From Strix aluco (lineage: Eukaryota; Chordata; Aves; Strigiformes; Strigidae): a stretch of 64,000 nucleotides of DNA. Where the stretch lies: positions 14,710,948 through 14,774,947 of the forward strand of contig NC_133948.1 in NCBI RefSeq assembly GCF_031877795.1, given 5' to 3'. The translations under genes were made by a program, and so were the position numbers. Positions 36,565-50,000 of the stretch are shown here, in pieces. The first letter of the stretch is position 1. Each line of letters opens with the position of its first letter. Below the pieces are notes generated by a model, which was not told the origin of the DNA, made no database searches, and saw nothing but the letters and a program-made list of their open reading frames with translations.

Positions 36565-38067
36565 AGTGCTGGGCTTTCAGTATTTATTTCTCATATTTAA
36601 TCAGTGCTCTATATTTCAACAGGATGGCATGCAGTTCAAGCATTCTTTTAAGAGGAGGGCTGTGTGATTTCACGTGGCGATACTTGAAGGGCTATAATAA
36701 ACTAAGAGCATCCACCTAACTCTACAGGGCACAGCACCTAATTGTCATCTCCAGCAGAACTACTGTATTGCAACTGGACGTGACAGGAGACACTAGCTGC
36801 AGCTCGTCTACAGACGTTGCTTCAGAAACCACAAAGATAAGCAGGCTCTGCGTACACACACTGTGTCACTCTGCACCCTGTAGTACCTGAACACAGAGGA
36901 AAACCTTTTCTGGAGTGGTTCTGTCTGGGCCTTTTAAGTCATGTGAAAATTCATGTGCCTTGAGCTGCTAAAGCTCTTCCCTTCTGGGCAGCAGAGTATG
37001 CACTCCCCCAAAATCTGTTCTCTTTCAGCAAAAAGGAAGGTCTCAAGCTGCAGGAATTAACATCTCTCTTCCATACAGGGTTTGGCTGACTCCAGGCCTG
37101 GCCAGTTTCCAGTCACAATCCCACTGTATTGCATAAATACCTACAGACTGGAGACAGCAGTGAGTGGAAGGTCCCCACACATCAAAGTCATCCTGGCACT
37201 GACCTCAAGGCTTCCATTAAACAGTGCCACGAGGTTCAAAATCATCCTGGGAGCACCCACAGCTGTGCTGCAGATCCTGCCTTGGACATACATGATGAAC
37301 AGACCAAAAAACAAGGAAGAACATGGACTGCGTGTGTTCAGCACACATGGAAAAGGGCTGGAAGCTCATCTTCTGCATTAGGAGAGTTTGTATCATCAGC
37401 AAGGTGGCCAACTGGACCTCAGCATTACTACTGCGCTTGCCACCCCTGCAAGCCTAGCTGCTGCTGGTTTTGTTGCTGGTGCTCTTTCCCAGGCTCATAA
37501 GGATATTCAGAACCAGAACGGTAGCTCTGCAAACAATCAGGCTACAGAGGTGAAGCAAAATCTGACCAAAAATTCAGACCAGAGAAGACAACAGTGAAAC
37601 GTAAGAGACTTTAAAAACTATCACCTGCATGAGATATACATTAAAAAAAAACCAGAATACAACCAAACAAAAACCCCACAACACTGCAAGGACAAGCAAC
37701 TTCCTTCTCTGGAAGAGGGGGTTCTTCCATATTCCACATCAGGGATCTCACTGCGTCAACCTTCTAGGCAAGACAATCACAGAATGTGTAGTATGCACAA
37801 ATCCTTCCGAAGGTCAACGTGCTTCCTAGCACGACTGTCCCTGCAAGATCCTTACGCCTGACCTCAACTACCAATGTGTCCCTGTGCCTTTGGGCCAGAA
37901 TGGGCAGGCAGGCAACGGAAAGATGCTATAGCACCAGTTACAAAGTTCAATGCAGTTTTCAATGCATTAAGCCAAAGGATTGTCACCAAACTTGCCTTCC
38001 ACGCAAGTTTTGCAAAGAGGGTAAAGCTACACTCCAGCTGCTTCTGTCCTCATGATGCCTTTTGCAC
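36565..38067 (-). other. FBXO21: FBXO21 3' UTR (proximal form)
   Basis: About 1.5 kb from the stop codon (38068) to the first canonical AATAAA on the minus strand (36583-36588). The end is estimated. A longer form reaching about 33515 is possible. Confidence 0.6.
36583..36588 (-). terminator. FBXO21: FBXO21 proximal polyadenylation signal AATAAA
   Basis: Canonical signal on the minus strand (TTTATT on +), with a second-choice ATTAAA 13 bases upstream at 36596-36601. Confidence 0.55.
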
Positions 38068-41000
38068 TCACTCCTTGCCTGAACTGTAGATCTTCTGAAC
38101 TGTGGCACGTGTGAGCTCCAAATCCTCCGGGTACCGAATTTCTAGCTCGGTATTTGCTAGGTAGTGAATGCCGGTAAACTCTGAAAAATAGCGGCCAATG
38201 TCAGGGTGAGGGATCTCTCGAGGCTCAGAGTTATATTCCAGGTTCTCTGTTAGGAGAGGAAAGAATCAGTTATCACATGAAATGGCCTGCTGGAAGGCAG
38301 TAAATCCTGCACCCGCCTTAAGTCTTGTTTCCATCTCTAAAAACACAACCTCCTGATGCTTTAAAGAAAAAAACCCTAATCCAAGAAAACGTACACATAG
38401 TATGCCAGTAGGATTGCTCACAGAGCCTCATCTCCTAAGTGATGCCAACCCCATTTACTAGTGGCTTGAGAACTGTTTTATGCCTGAGACCATGTTGTCT
38501 GGCATTAGGTCTGGGCAGCAGGATGCTGACCTGCCCCCACTCTGCTGGTCACAGATGTTGGTTGTAAGTGCAGGGAGAAGCTGCTGCACTGAGCTCTCGA
38601 GTTTCTGGGAGATCCTTCTCAAATGCTCCAAGGTGAGGCTGACTGCACAAGGCTGTCCTGGTAGAGGAGCTTTCTTGCCCTAAGTCACCCACCTGTGTTT
38701 CAGCCATGCCAAGTCACCAGCCTGGTTTTCAAGTATGTCTCACACAGCCAAATTAACTTTTCTACATCCAAACTTCCTAAAGTTAAGAGAAAGTCCCCAA
38801 GAAGAGCACGTTCATTCCTTCCCAGAGCATCCCATTTCCTCCTTTGTACTAAAAAATAATCTGATTAAGTTAAATACCACAGAAGCACTGGCATTAAAAT
38901 GCAAAGGTGACCCAAGCTGAGGGCGCCGTTGTGTTGCTCCCGCAGTGTTTGTATAAAGCAGCATGACTGGGAGGCAGCCCAGCGGTAAATCATATGCGCA
39001 GGTGCCCTGCAGCAGTCCCCAGATGATGTCATTTTTTCGAGCACAGTGCCAGATACACAGGTAGAAACAAAAGCTGCCTGAGACCCAAAGTCTGACTTAT
39101 CTGCAAGGCAGGGCAGGAAGAAGATGGGATGCAGAGAACATCATTCAGGAATAATTAATCTGTCTCTGAAACTATTCCGTTCACTACAGACAGCACACAC
39201 AGGTCATATTAATCCATACAGGCTCTTCGAAGCTGCTGTACGTGTGTGTGCAGCTGAAAGCAGAAGAGCTTTCTACACCTCAGTGGGCTGGTGCAGTCCT
39301 ACAGGCTCGCAAAGTACCTTGTTCGTATACCGCACCACTGCGGAAAACAATTCACACTCCAGTATGCTCTGCAGAAGCATGGCTGAGCAGTGAGCTGCGT
39401 ACACAGGGAAGAACACAGTGACGAAACAAAAGCTGGCAGGGGGGAAGAGACTGAGACAAGCAAGTTTGGCACTAGGTGGGGAGCCTGAGGAACATGCTGA
39501 CTAGAAGTTTTTGAACCACGGATATCTGGCCTGTGCTGCCACAAATAAACAAAAGAGAGACAAGAGCGGACAGGTAGATACCAAACTCACTGTATGAAAC
39601 AGGTGTTTTGGAATGAGGTACAGCTCAACCTCGAATTTACAGGAAGGACTCAAACTGAGGTACAACTACCTACATAAGCTTGGTGTTATTTCTGAGCTAG
39701 TGAGATAAAACTGCCTGCAGATTTGTTTAAGATTCTTTCAGTACAAAACTACCATCCCCTCCCCAAGGTCAGGTCAGTAAGTTATGAAACAGCTCCTTCC
39801 CAAATGATCTAAGGATGTATTCAGAGGGGATACTCAATAGTCAGGCAGCAAAATTTCAGCCAGCAAGGACAAACCCTTCCATTTTCCCTATCAGTATCAA
39901 AACACTTGGATGCCACAGTTCAACCTACAGCTTGGCTAAAATACTCTGTGCTCTGGAACCAGCCAGCATTATGCTTGTTTATTAGACAAAAGATATGAGA
40001 TGACTCAGCCCCAGAAGCATTGTGGACAATTATCTGATTAGTTTTCACTGAGATGCATATTTTAATATCAACCCACGGCACACACCAATTTTTGGTTTTT
40101 AAGACTCTCTAAGAGGCCAAGTAGTCCCTAATATGAGCCATAAGGCTGAGCTACAACATTCCCAGTCCCCACTTCATTCAAAAAGGACTACTGAATATAA
40201 AGGAACTCTCAGGACAGTGAGAAAAACCTGCACTTTAAGCCTACAAAGGCAGGAGTGTCTCCTCCTGTAAAACCACGTCTTGCTCACATGTACAGAGCCA
40301 GAACATGCTGGGGAGCACCCCCTGGGAAAGAGCTGAACTGCATTTTGTTCAGCATTTCCCCTCCAGCAGCTTCCACATCTTCTCTTAGCAAAATACAATC
40401 AGGCTGCGCAGCTGCCCTGTCAGCTGGATGGCATGCCTCTGTATCACAGGGAGGACAAACATGAGGCAAAGAAACACTCTGTTTACAGTGTACAGTTACA
40501 GATGTATTTTTCCTTTTTTTTTCTTTTGAACCTCAGTTGGACACTTTTACCTGTATCCTACTCTCACATTTTGACCATCAGACAAGAATTCCCTTTCTTA
40601 TGATATGTTGTATAAAGAATGGGTGACAGATTTCTACACCTCTTCGCACTGGTAAAGAGACATTCATTTATGTCCCATTCTTATTAGAGGTGGCACCAAA
40701 AGCCACACTACCTGTGTCTCTGGGATGCTGGCACATACAGTCTCTTGATGACCGCTCAGAACCATGCCCTGACAAGCAAAGCCCGCCTGCTCCCTCACTA
40801 GATCCTATTTCAAGGTCCTGCCCAAAGCACAGCTACAATTTCAAAGAGCAAGAGCTGCTGACAGACCTTCAGACTTCAGCAGAAGTTGAATTACTTCTTT
40901 CAAAAGCAGCAATCATGGTTTACACTGTAAACCCAATCACATCCAGAACACACTTCTTGGGCAAGAGATTACACCAGAGTGCTTCTTCATGTTCATTCCT

Positions 41001-44000
41001 AGCAGTACTGATTTCACAGAGAGCAAACAAAGCAGGCCATGATTTTAAGATCATTTTCCTTCCTACCTCAACCTTAACTAACAGTTTATGTTTCATACTT
41101 AAAAGAGTTTATCATTAAGCATCCATTTCTCCTAATGTACTTCTAAACAGATAGTAAACACAGGAGACTCCTCCTCACCTTGAGCAGCATATCTGCAAGA
41201 GCCATCTTCCACTAGCACATTGTAGAAAGGCTGGTGGGGGCCGTGTGGAAGGCTGTGGACGTTCATATTCCGGATCCATTCATGTCCCATCATACAGGCA
41301 GGATCCCAGCCATAAATCACGCAGTTATAGCCATATCTAATTAAAAAAATTGCACACCAAAGACTGTGAAAACTCCAGAGCCAGCTCTTTTTCCTCAAGA
41401 CTAATATAGCACAAACAGGATAGGAGCCTCCTGTAAGTTGGCACAAGGAGGAGAGGACAAGAGGGGAAAAAAAAAAAAATCAATTCAAAAAGATGTGTGT
41501 GTATTTTGAGGAGGGAAAATGACTACCAGTGAGTGGATAAATAGACAGGAACAAACAACTGAGGACAAAGGAAAACCAAATGTGAGCAAGAAATGAAAAT
41601 GGGAAAGAGACCGGATGTCAGCAACCAGGAGAACAGGAAACAAGAAATAGAAACAACCATCCTACTGTGTCGTGCTATTATTTCTGTGCCCATCACACAG
41701 ATGTGGTAACCCCAATACTGAACTCCCAGAAACAGTGCCATCATTATTTTCAGATAATTTATGTGATTAATTGCGAGGTATTAGAACTGTCACTGCTGAC
41801 ACCCTTAAAATATGCTCCAGATGTCTTGTTGAGTTGAGGAGTGGCCGAAGAACACAGTGCTGGCATGTCATTCTGGCAGAGGAGTACACAAAGCCTCTGC
41901 GCAGTGCAGAAAGAAGGGGTAATAATAGCACAGGGAAAGATTCATAAGCTGTCTTAGGAATCTTTTGAAGTCAATTCTCTTCCACAGTCCCTCATTAACT
42001 GATTACTGATGTTTCTTCGGGAGCTCTAGGCTGTGGAAATTTTAGCTGTGTGATCTATGATAACTCAGACAAGTCACTCCACAAATGTCTCTCTGCAAGC
42101 AAACAGCAGTGAATACACTCGCTCTCTCAAAGGACAGACAGAGCTGCTCCCATTTTTCTATGAGGTACGTGGTATAGATGCACGTCCTGGCATTTTCCAT
42201 TCCAGGTTCCTCCTTGGCAGATAAAAACCACGTCTCATTACTGTCAGAACAAACACTTCTGCACTCGTTGTTACAGTACAGACTGCTAACAGGGGGAAGG
42301 TTTTGAAGAGCTCACCTCTTGTGTTTCATAATCAGCCCAATCGAAAAGCAGACCTCTTTGTGCTTCTCATCTGAACGGTGCTTCACCTCAGGTCCCACCT
42401 CCTCCTTCCGGCGCTCAATATGCTCTAGGGTATGTTGAACCAAGTACCCGACGGCCCCATGCTGGGATGGGTCCAAAGCCTGAATATGCTGCAAGATGTC
42501 CAGAACCTTCAGCAACCAAAACAAAGAGACAGATTCAGAACAAGTCTCTACAGCAGTCTACCACTTGCAAATATATACAGATAATCTTTCTCAAGTTGAC
42601 AGGGTCTACGTGCCCAGGCCTAGAGGTCCGCCACACGAGTTTTCCACAAAGGACTGAGAATCTTTGCTCTAGCTACACACTCCCAAGGAGTTCTTCACAT
42701 CTGCTTAACCTGCAGAAATGGCAAACAGTCCTTCTCTATTTGTAAAGTGACCTACTTCCAAGGAAGGGCACTGTTGAGCACAGTAAATCCTTAAAACTAA
42801 GTCATACAAGCTAATCGCGTTTTGCGACCACAAGGCATTGATGAGACCATTTCAAGGTTTCTGAAATTTTAAGAGAATACTGTTGCTAGTCTCCCAAACT
42901 GCTGCTGTGAAGTTATTCCAGATGACTTCTGCTGTACTTGAGAACAAACGTTTTAGTTTAAAAGAGTTCCTCAGCATGTCTGTGGGAGCCTGACAGAGTT
43001 AAAATAAGGCAGCACAGAAGGAAATGCAAATAACCTCTATGATGCTATATCATGTAATAGTGAACAAGAGACAGAGAACCTGCTTGTCTCAGGATCACTA
43101 AAGAACACTAACTTTACACGTGCTCTCAAAGCAGCAAACCCTGTAGATCCAGAATACCAGCCTACCAACACCAAACACCCTCTGGCACACTATCAAAGCA
43201 TCTTCTGCCAAATTTGTTAGAGGCAGGCAATGCAAGTTTTACTCTTTTTTTTTTTTTTCCTCCCCTACTCCCTTTCTTGCTCTTACCAAAACTGTTGTCT
43301 AAACAGGTTGGGGAAAAGACAGATACATCTGTTCCAGTATCAAACACCTCAAGTGCTGCCATAGTTCCAAAATCTCACACACTTTAGCACCTGGCAAAAG
43401 GATTGTCTCCTTGATCACACACTGAAAGTTTTGGTCACTCTAAGTTCAGAGCAGCAGTAGAAGAGGAATAGACATCTCAGGCTACTGAGTAAGAACATCA
43501 GCCAAGAGGTAACGAAAATGAATTCAGGAAAAAAACAGGTGAGCAATCAAGTATGAGAAGAAGAAACACAGCTCAGGCTTCTTGGCCACCTTGATTCTCT
43601 GGCTGGCATCTCAAAGACATGAAAATCCTGAAAAATCTTACATAAAGGGGAAGGCCTAGCACAGTGACCAGAGCTGCCAGAGATTCCTGGCAATTTCATT
43701 TACTGTTGTTTGCAAACATTTAGGACAACATTCTGTGTAGCTCTGCTTGACTTTTAAGATTTTGTATCACTTTCCACAAATCTGGCAGACCTCTATTAAA
43801 TCTGGGATCTTCTGTTCTGTCAGACACAGTGCATTCTCTCTGGCTAGCTACAATCCTACCCGACAGCCTGGAATGACTGGATGCACATGAGGATGCAACA
43901 CTAAAGAGTCCCAATTTGCACATTTTCATTGCATCTGGCAACGCGGTGCAGAGAAACTACATGTAAAACTCAGCCATGGGGTTGTATTACTTGTTCTGAG

Positions 44001-47000
44001 GAGCAGCAAAATGCAAGTATGTAAAGTCTTGGTGCTTTACAAACACATCACTGGGTGCCAGAAAGGGAAAGATCTTTCAGTGTTTCACTTGGCTGTCCCC
44101 TATTTACACATGGTTGCCATTGCAGCTCAGCGAGTGCCCCCCGCACACAATTTCTTAGTCTGTGCTGTATTTTCTGTGGTGACCCTAAAACTTGCTGCTG
44201 TAAGAAAGGAGCAGCAAGCTTAGCACAGTTTGTTCTTCAAAAGGAAGGCAGCTTCTCCAGCAGCCCTATGCTTCAGTTAATTTGGTGGGGAAAGCTTTGA
44301 TTTTGAAAGCTCAGCTGTCCAGCCAATACTTCTGCTCCCTCACATTTGGAAATGGCACAGGCACTGCCCTAGTGTGTGAGCTTCACTATAGCACAGGAAA
44401 TTTTGACTAGGGAACACCTCTTTGCTGTAGTGACACACTAAAGAAATAACACTTTCTTGAGTTACATGCTTCTTCCCTGTGTCTTCCCTTGATTCAGTGA
44501 AAGACGCGGATGATCTAGACAACTTAGACAACTTGTAAGTCTTGGCACCATCTTTCTCACATTCACAAGATAGCAAGACTCAAGCTACGCACCAGGGAAG
44601 GTTTAGACTAGATATTAGGAAGCATTTCTTTACAGAATGGGTTGTTGGGCGTTGGAAGGGGATGCCCAGGGAGGGGGGGAGTCCCCATCCCTGGAGGGGT
44701 TTAAGAGTCGGGGTGACCCAGCGCTGAGGGATCTGGTGGAGTTGAGAACGGTCACTGTGAGGTTAATGGTTGGACTGGATGATCTTCAAGGTCTTTTCCA
44801 ACCGAGATGATTTTGTGATTCTGTATTAAAAAAGAATCCCAAGGGCAGGAATGTTAAGCTGCTTTTTCACAAGAGCCACTTGTGTGGCTAAGGTTTCAGA
44901 GAACAGCTATGGTCGTATTTATAAAACATAACTTCCTACAAGTTTTCTGATAAGTTAATTATTCCTTTTACATGAGTCCATCAAGAGTTTTACCACCACT
45001 ACCACAATCTAGACATAAACCAAATAGAATGCTCTTACAGCTAGAAGTCCACACTATTGGCTGCAAGCTGTCAGACCTGGGCAGTAAATCATAAATTATG
45101 ACTCAGACTCGAGGCTGCTCACAAGTCTCCCCTAGGACAAGCAAGAATCATCCTCTTTTCCTTGCTTCATATAGTAGAAATTGATTCTCTGAAATGTGAT
45201 AACTTGTTCAATTGCATTTATTACAGAAACAACTTGTGGCAGACTGTAATGCAAGCTGACGTAGTCCAAAAATCAATCGACTAGTGTTAATAGTGTTTAG
45301 CCTATCAGAATACATACGACCGAGTGGCGAGGTACCTTTTCTGGCCAGATTCCCAGGTGGAAGTATAACCTAGCCTGGAGCATTAGATGCTGCACATTGT
45401 CCGGATACATGGCCAGGTATAGATCCAACGAGTCTCTCAAGAGTTGGTAAGACTGATCAGTGCTTTCTCTGCCAGCAAAAAAGAAACTCAATTGTAAGGC
45501 TAGCTCTTCAACCCCTATCCCCAGTACTCCGATGTACAGGGAGAGTCACTGAAAATGATGCTACAGGTACAGGCATGCTCATTCAGTAAGAGTGACTCCG
45601 GCGCTGACTGTCATTCATCACATCCAACAGCCTGCTCAGAAGGAAAAATGCTGCACAACTGATGAGTGGACTCTACCCTCCCACTTCACTGGTATTCCAC
45701 ACGGTCAAATAATCCTACATAGAGAATTCACTCTCCAAGCCATTTCTTTCTGAAATCTGCTTTCTGAAATCACCCAAAGAATCCTCTCACTTTGTGATTT
45801 CTGTGTCTGGCTACTTGGGAAAGTGATTATCAGGGGCATTTGAAAATAAAACCAGATCTTCCACAAACCAACAGTACCTTTGAAACTGCTCGTTTGAGCA
45901 TGCGGGCTGTGCTTACCAGATCATAACAAAGGTCTCTGATCTTAAGGGAACGGTGGACAGTCCCTATCAGCTTTTCACAAAGGAAAAAAACAATCTGTCC
46001 ATTTTCTTGAGGGGAACTAGTTTTACTAAATATCCTTGTTTCCACACAATACCGCTGCAGGTGATTAAAAGCAACTAGACAGTGCAACATGACATACAGA
46101 GTTTTCACGATTCCCTGGGGTGACTGACACCTTTTTAAAGCACTCACTCAAATACTGTGAAGCAGCAGTATCAGACAGGCAGAGAGTATATTCTGGGCCA
46201 TTTTTTCCACATGCCTTACATGTCAGATGATCCTCAACTCACCGCTTGCCAAGGTTTAAGAGATTTCCCACCATACGCTGCAAGACCTCTTTTGAAGTCA
46301 CCACTCCATAGAACTCCTCTGTCACATGGTGGCCAATAAGGTACTCACACTCCTTCACCGTCAGCTGCTTCCCCTTCCCAAAGGCGTCAATGTAGGTGTA
46401 GTCAAAAATATCTGTGCTTCTAATGAAATAACAAGGAAACTAAACTGTGATGTTGGGTCTCATGGTAAAGCAGGATTACGTATTTCTTTTCTTCCCTCAC
46501 CATTTTCAAGCTTGTTTGTAAAACAAGTGTCATTCGTACCTCAGCTCCCTCCTAAATAGAGATTACCTGGTACCTTCTCTCTCCTCCTAGCTGCCTCTTC
46601 AGATAAACACGTATGGGAAAAGACAGAGAAACTAAGGGGACTTTTCACCCCATCATACCAGTTCTTTCCTTCAGGTATGTTCAGGTTTGCTGTATCTATT
46701 GCTAGATTATATTATGGCCTTGCACTGGAAAGTGTAACAGAGCCCACGCATATGGCATCTGAAGGCTAGTGCCAGAAGGGGTACATATAGACAAAACTAT
46801 TGCTCTGAATCGAACTGCTGATGTCATTCACAAAACAGATTTCTGTAAATTGATTGTGATCTGGTCAAAGATGTACTTTGCACTGACTCAGAGAATTAAA
46901 TGAGTGCACAGAACAAGAGCAGTGGCCTCCACCAACTGTTCTGTATGCAAGGTTAAGTGAAATCAACATGTTTTTTCTTCTTTTCAGTTTTCATAATTTT

Positions 47001-50000
47001 CTTAAGAGAAACATTACCTCATGGTTAGTATTATTATGTCACAGTCAAGAAATCTGTTACCATTTATCATCAGCAGAGCTGAGTTCTGGGAAAACTTTTT
47101 TAGAGGTCTGATCTTTTCCTCCGTGTAGGTTATAATTACAGATGGAAAATAATTAAACATTCTAGTATAGGTCTGGAGCTGTAAATGCTTTCTGGTTTTT
47201 ATTATCGTGGACATAACTTCAAAATTCAGCAGGCCACTTACCCTTCTTTTCCTTGACACCATCGCAGTAGAAAATGGCTAGGGAAGTTGACTGGTTCAAG
47301 TCTGACTCCCAGCTGTCTGGCAATTGTTAAATAAAGCACAGACAAACTGATGGGAATTCCTGTCCTGCGGATCAAAACCTGGAGGATAAAAGTGTGATAA
47401 AAACATGTGGGGTATTAAGAAAAACACAAACCTCCAAAGGTTTGATTTCACAAATGAAAATACACCAACTTCACAGAATACGCACTAAAAGATGGTATCG
47501 TATTAACTTTACAGCAAATTGTTCTTCAGAGAGAATTATTTGTCTGACTCCATTTGGACAAATAAACACCACAAACAGGAATTCTCAAGCCTTGCAGCCT
47601 AGTTTTTGCCTAACATACACATACCTGGTGAATGTATGAGTTCAGGGAGTTATAGTAATCCAGCTCGTTTCCTTTGTATTTTAACTGCTCATATAGGACA
47701 CAATTCATAGCATCAAGTACCTGTCGCTGAAGCTCCACTTCTGAAACCAGGACCTCTCCTAAAAAGACATGCAAAGAAATAAAGACTGAGAAAACAAGTG
47801 TACTTAACCTTTATGCAATGAACCTTACACCAAAATTCTTCACGTGGACAGAGAACACAAGAGACTCGTCCCAATTCAGATAGTCAAGAGACTGGCAGGA
47901 GTTGACAGTGGCAGCGCACAGCCCTAGCACTCTGCTCCCAGCGTGGCCTGGCTCGGTGGGCTGCCCTGCAGCTCGCTGTGCAGCACTGCTGCCTCGCTTC
48001 CTTCTGTGGCCAGAGGGCTGGATCCTCACCACCCTGTGCCAGCTCAGCTGCAGCTGGACACGTCACACTGCCCACGCACAGCAGTGTGCTTTCACTGCTC
48101 GGGAGTCCCAGCTCGGCCACTCCAGATACACAGATACAGGCAGATCGCTCATTCTCTCTTTGAAAGACAGCAAACATTAGATGGTGCTTACAAAACAGCA
48201 AGGAGCAAGACGCTGCCTGACCGTTGGAGATGTTAAAGCATCTTTTCTATTGCTGATGACTTTGAGACTTGCGGAGGAAAAGATGTCAATCCCCTGTCCC
48301 ACAGCTCTCCTACAAACATCAGGACTACTTAAGATTTCAGGGACAAATGGGAAAAAAATAAAAAAAGAATTCCCCTCCCAATTCTTTGTGCTTAGACAGC
48401 ATCAGATGGACTGACAACCCTGGGCTACTGAGCCCCTGTGGCTGAACAAATGGCAGTTTCCTGAATGATGGTTTAAGCAAATGCCAGAATACACTTGTCA
48501 GGGGATAAAGAACAACAGCTCTTTAAGCTGCAGTAATTCCACAGCTGTTTCACCTTGTCTCCCTGTATCAAGGCTTGCAGAAATGCTCTGCAGTAAAGTA
48601 CACGTTTCTGTACAGTACCTGCCTTGGAAGCCAAGCTGGGGTGCCTTGGATTTTTTGTCCGCAGGACTTTGCGCACTTTATCTGTGATATCATCCACCTG
48701 TGCCTGGACACCTTTTAAGCAGATGTCTGACAGTGGGTTACAGTATTGATCAATTAAAACAGCACCTGGAAAAAACAAACTATATAAGAAACAGGACTTC
48801 AGTTTTTTCTTTGCTTAGTTTTACTATTCTAAATCCCAGGCATGCAGCAAGCAATTGCAGCAGAACACAAGAGCTTTCCTGTTAACATTTGCAGTCATAT
48901 ATTGGGGATTTATCACATCAAATGCAAAGCAAAGAATACGCTGACACCATAAATTTCAATTAAATTCAGTACTCCCCCCTCCACCATCTTGAAAGGGAAA
49001 GCAATAGATTTGTACATTGAGCAGGTATGCTGCTAGACCAGGCTTAACCAGCCAACTCTCTGGTCACACCGTATCTCCTGGCATCCTCCCAACTTGGTGT
49101 TTTTATTCAGAGTCTGAAACAATCTCAACTTCACTTCTGCTTCAGTCCCGATCTCTTTCTGCCATATCCTCATAGCTACCATTCTTGCTCATCACTCCCT
49201 CTTCTGCTACATTCATTTTTCCCTTCCACGCCTGCTCTCCATCTTCATGTCAGAAAACCACTATAACTGAACAGATTTTCATTTTCCTTCTGCCCAAGTC
49301 TCTTCTGTCAAACTTCTGTGGAGAAAAAAAAAATAGCCCTTTTTCAGAATCTTCTTCTTGTCATCTTGTCACCATTGCTCTTTCCAAAGCCTCTGTATTG
49401 TTCAACCTTTGGAATCAACTGTATTCACCTGCATGAATTTTACATGGATCATACCTCTTCCAGCTTCCTACACTGCTTCGTTAGCACGTTCATGACAGGC
49501 CTGTATTTGAGGATTTCAGCAGGGCCCCAAGCTATGTCGTCCCCTTATTCCCCTAACACAGCCTCTTCTTCAGAGTCTACTGTCACTAACAAGAACCAGC
49601 TTTGGTGTTAGAGACTCTTTCATACGACATTTTTGAGGTGTATACCAAGAGTAAGGGACTCTTCCACAGACACTGGCAGCTTCTGATCCGTTCAGAAGAC
49701 TATCTTCTCCATAGGAAGCTTGAAGAAGAGAACAATCCACCAGACTGAGAACATGAATTGCAGAAAAGCCTTTTCTTTCTTCCTATCAGGCGCACATGCC
49801 TTCCCACCATGTGACTGGATTCGCACCCATTCCCCAGCTCTACACTGCACAGCTTCAACAGCCCAGCAGTCAGGCAGCTCTCGAGAGAACACCACAGTGC
49901 TCAGACTATGAGCCGTGACAGCAATTCCCCCCGCCTGCAGCCTGCTCCTTGCCCGTATCTGAGAAGCTCTGGGAAAGGAGATAGTAGGGAGCTGACTCGC

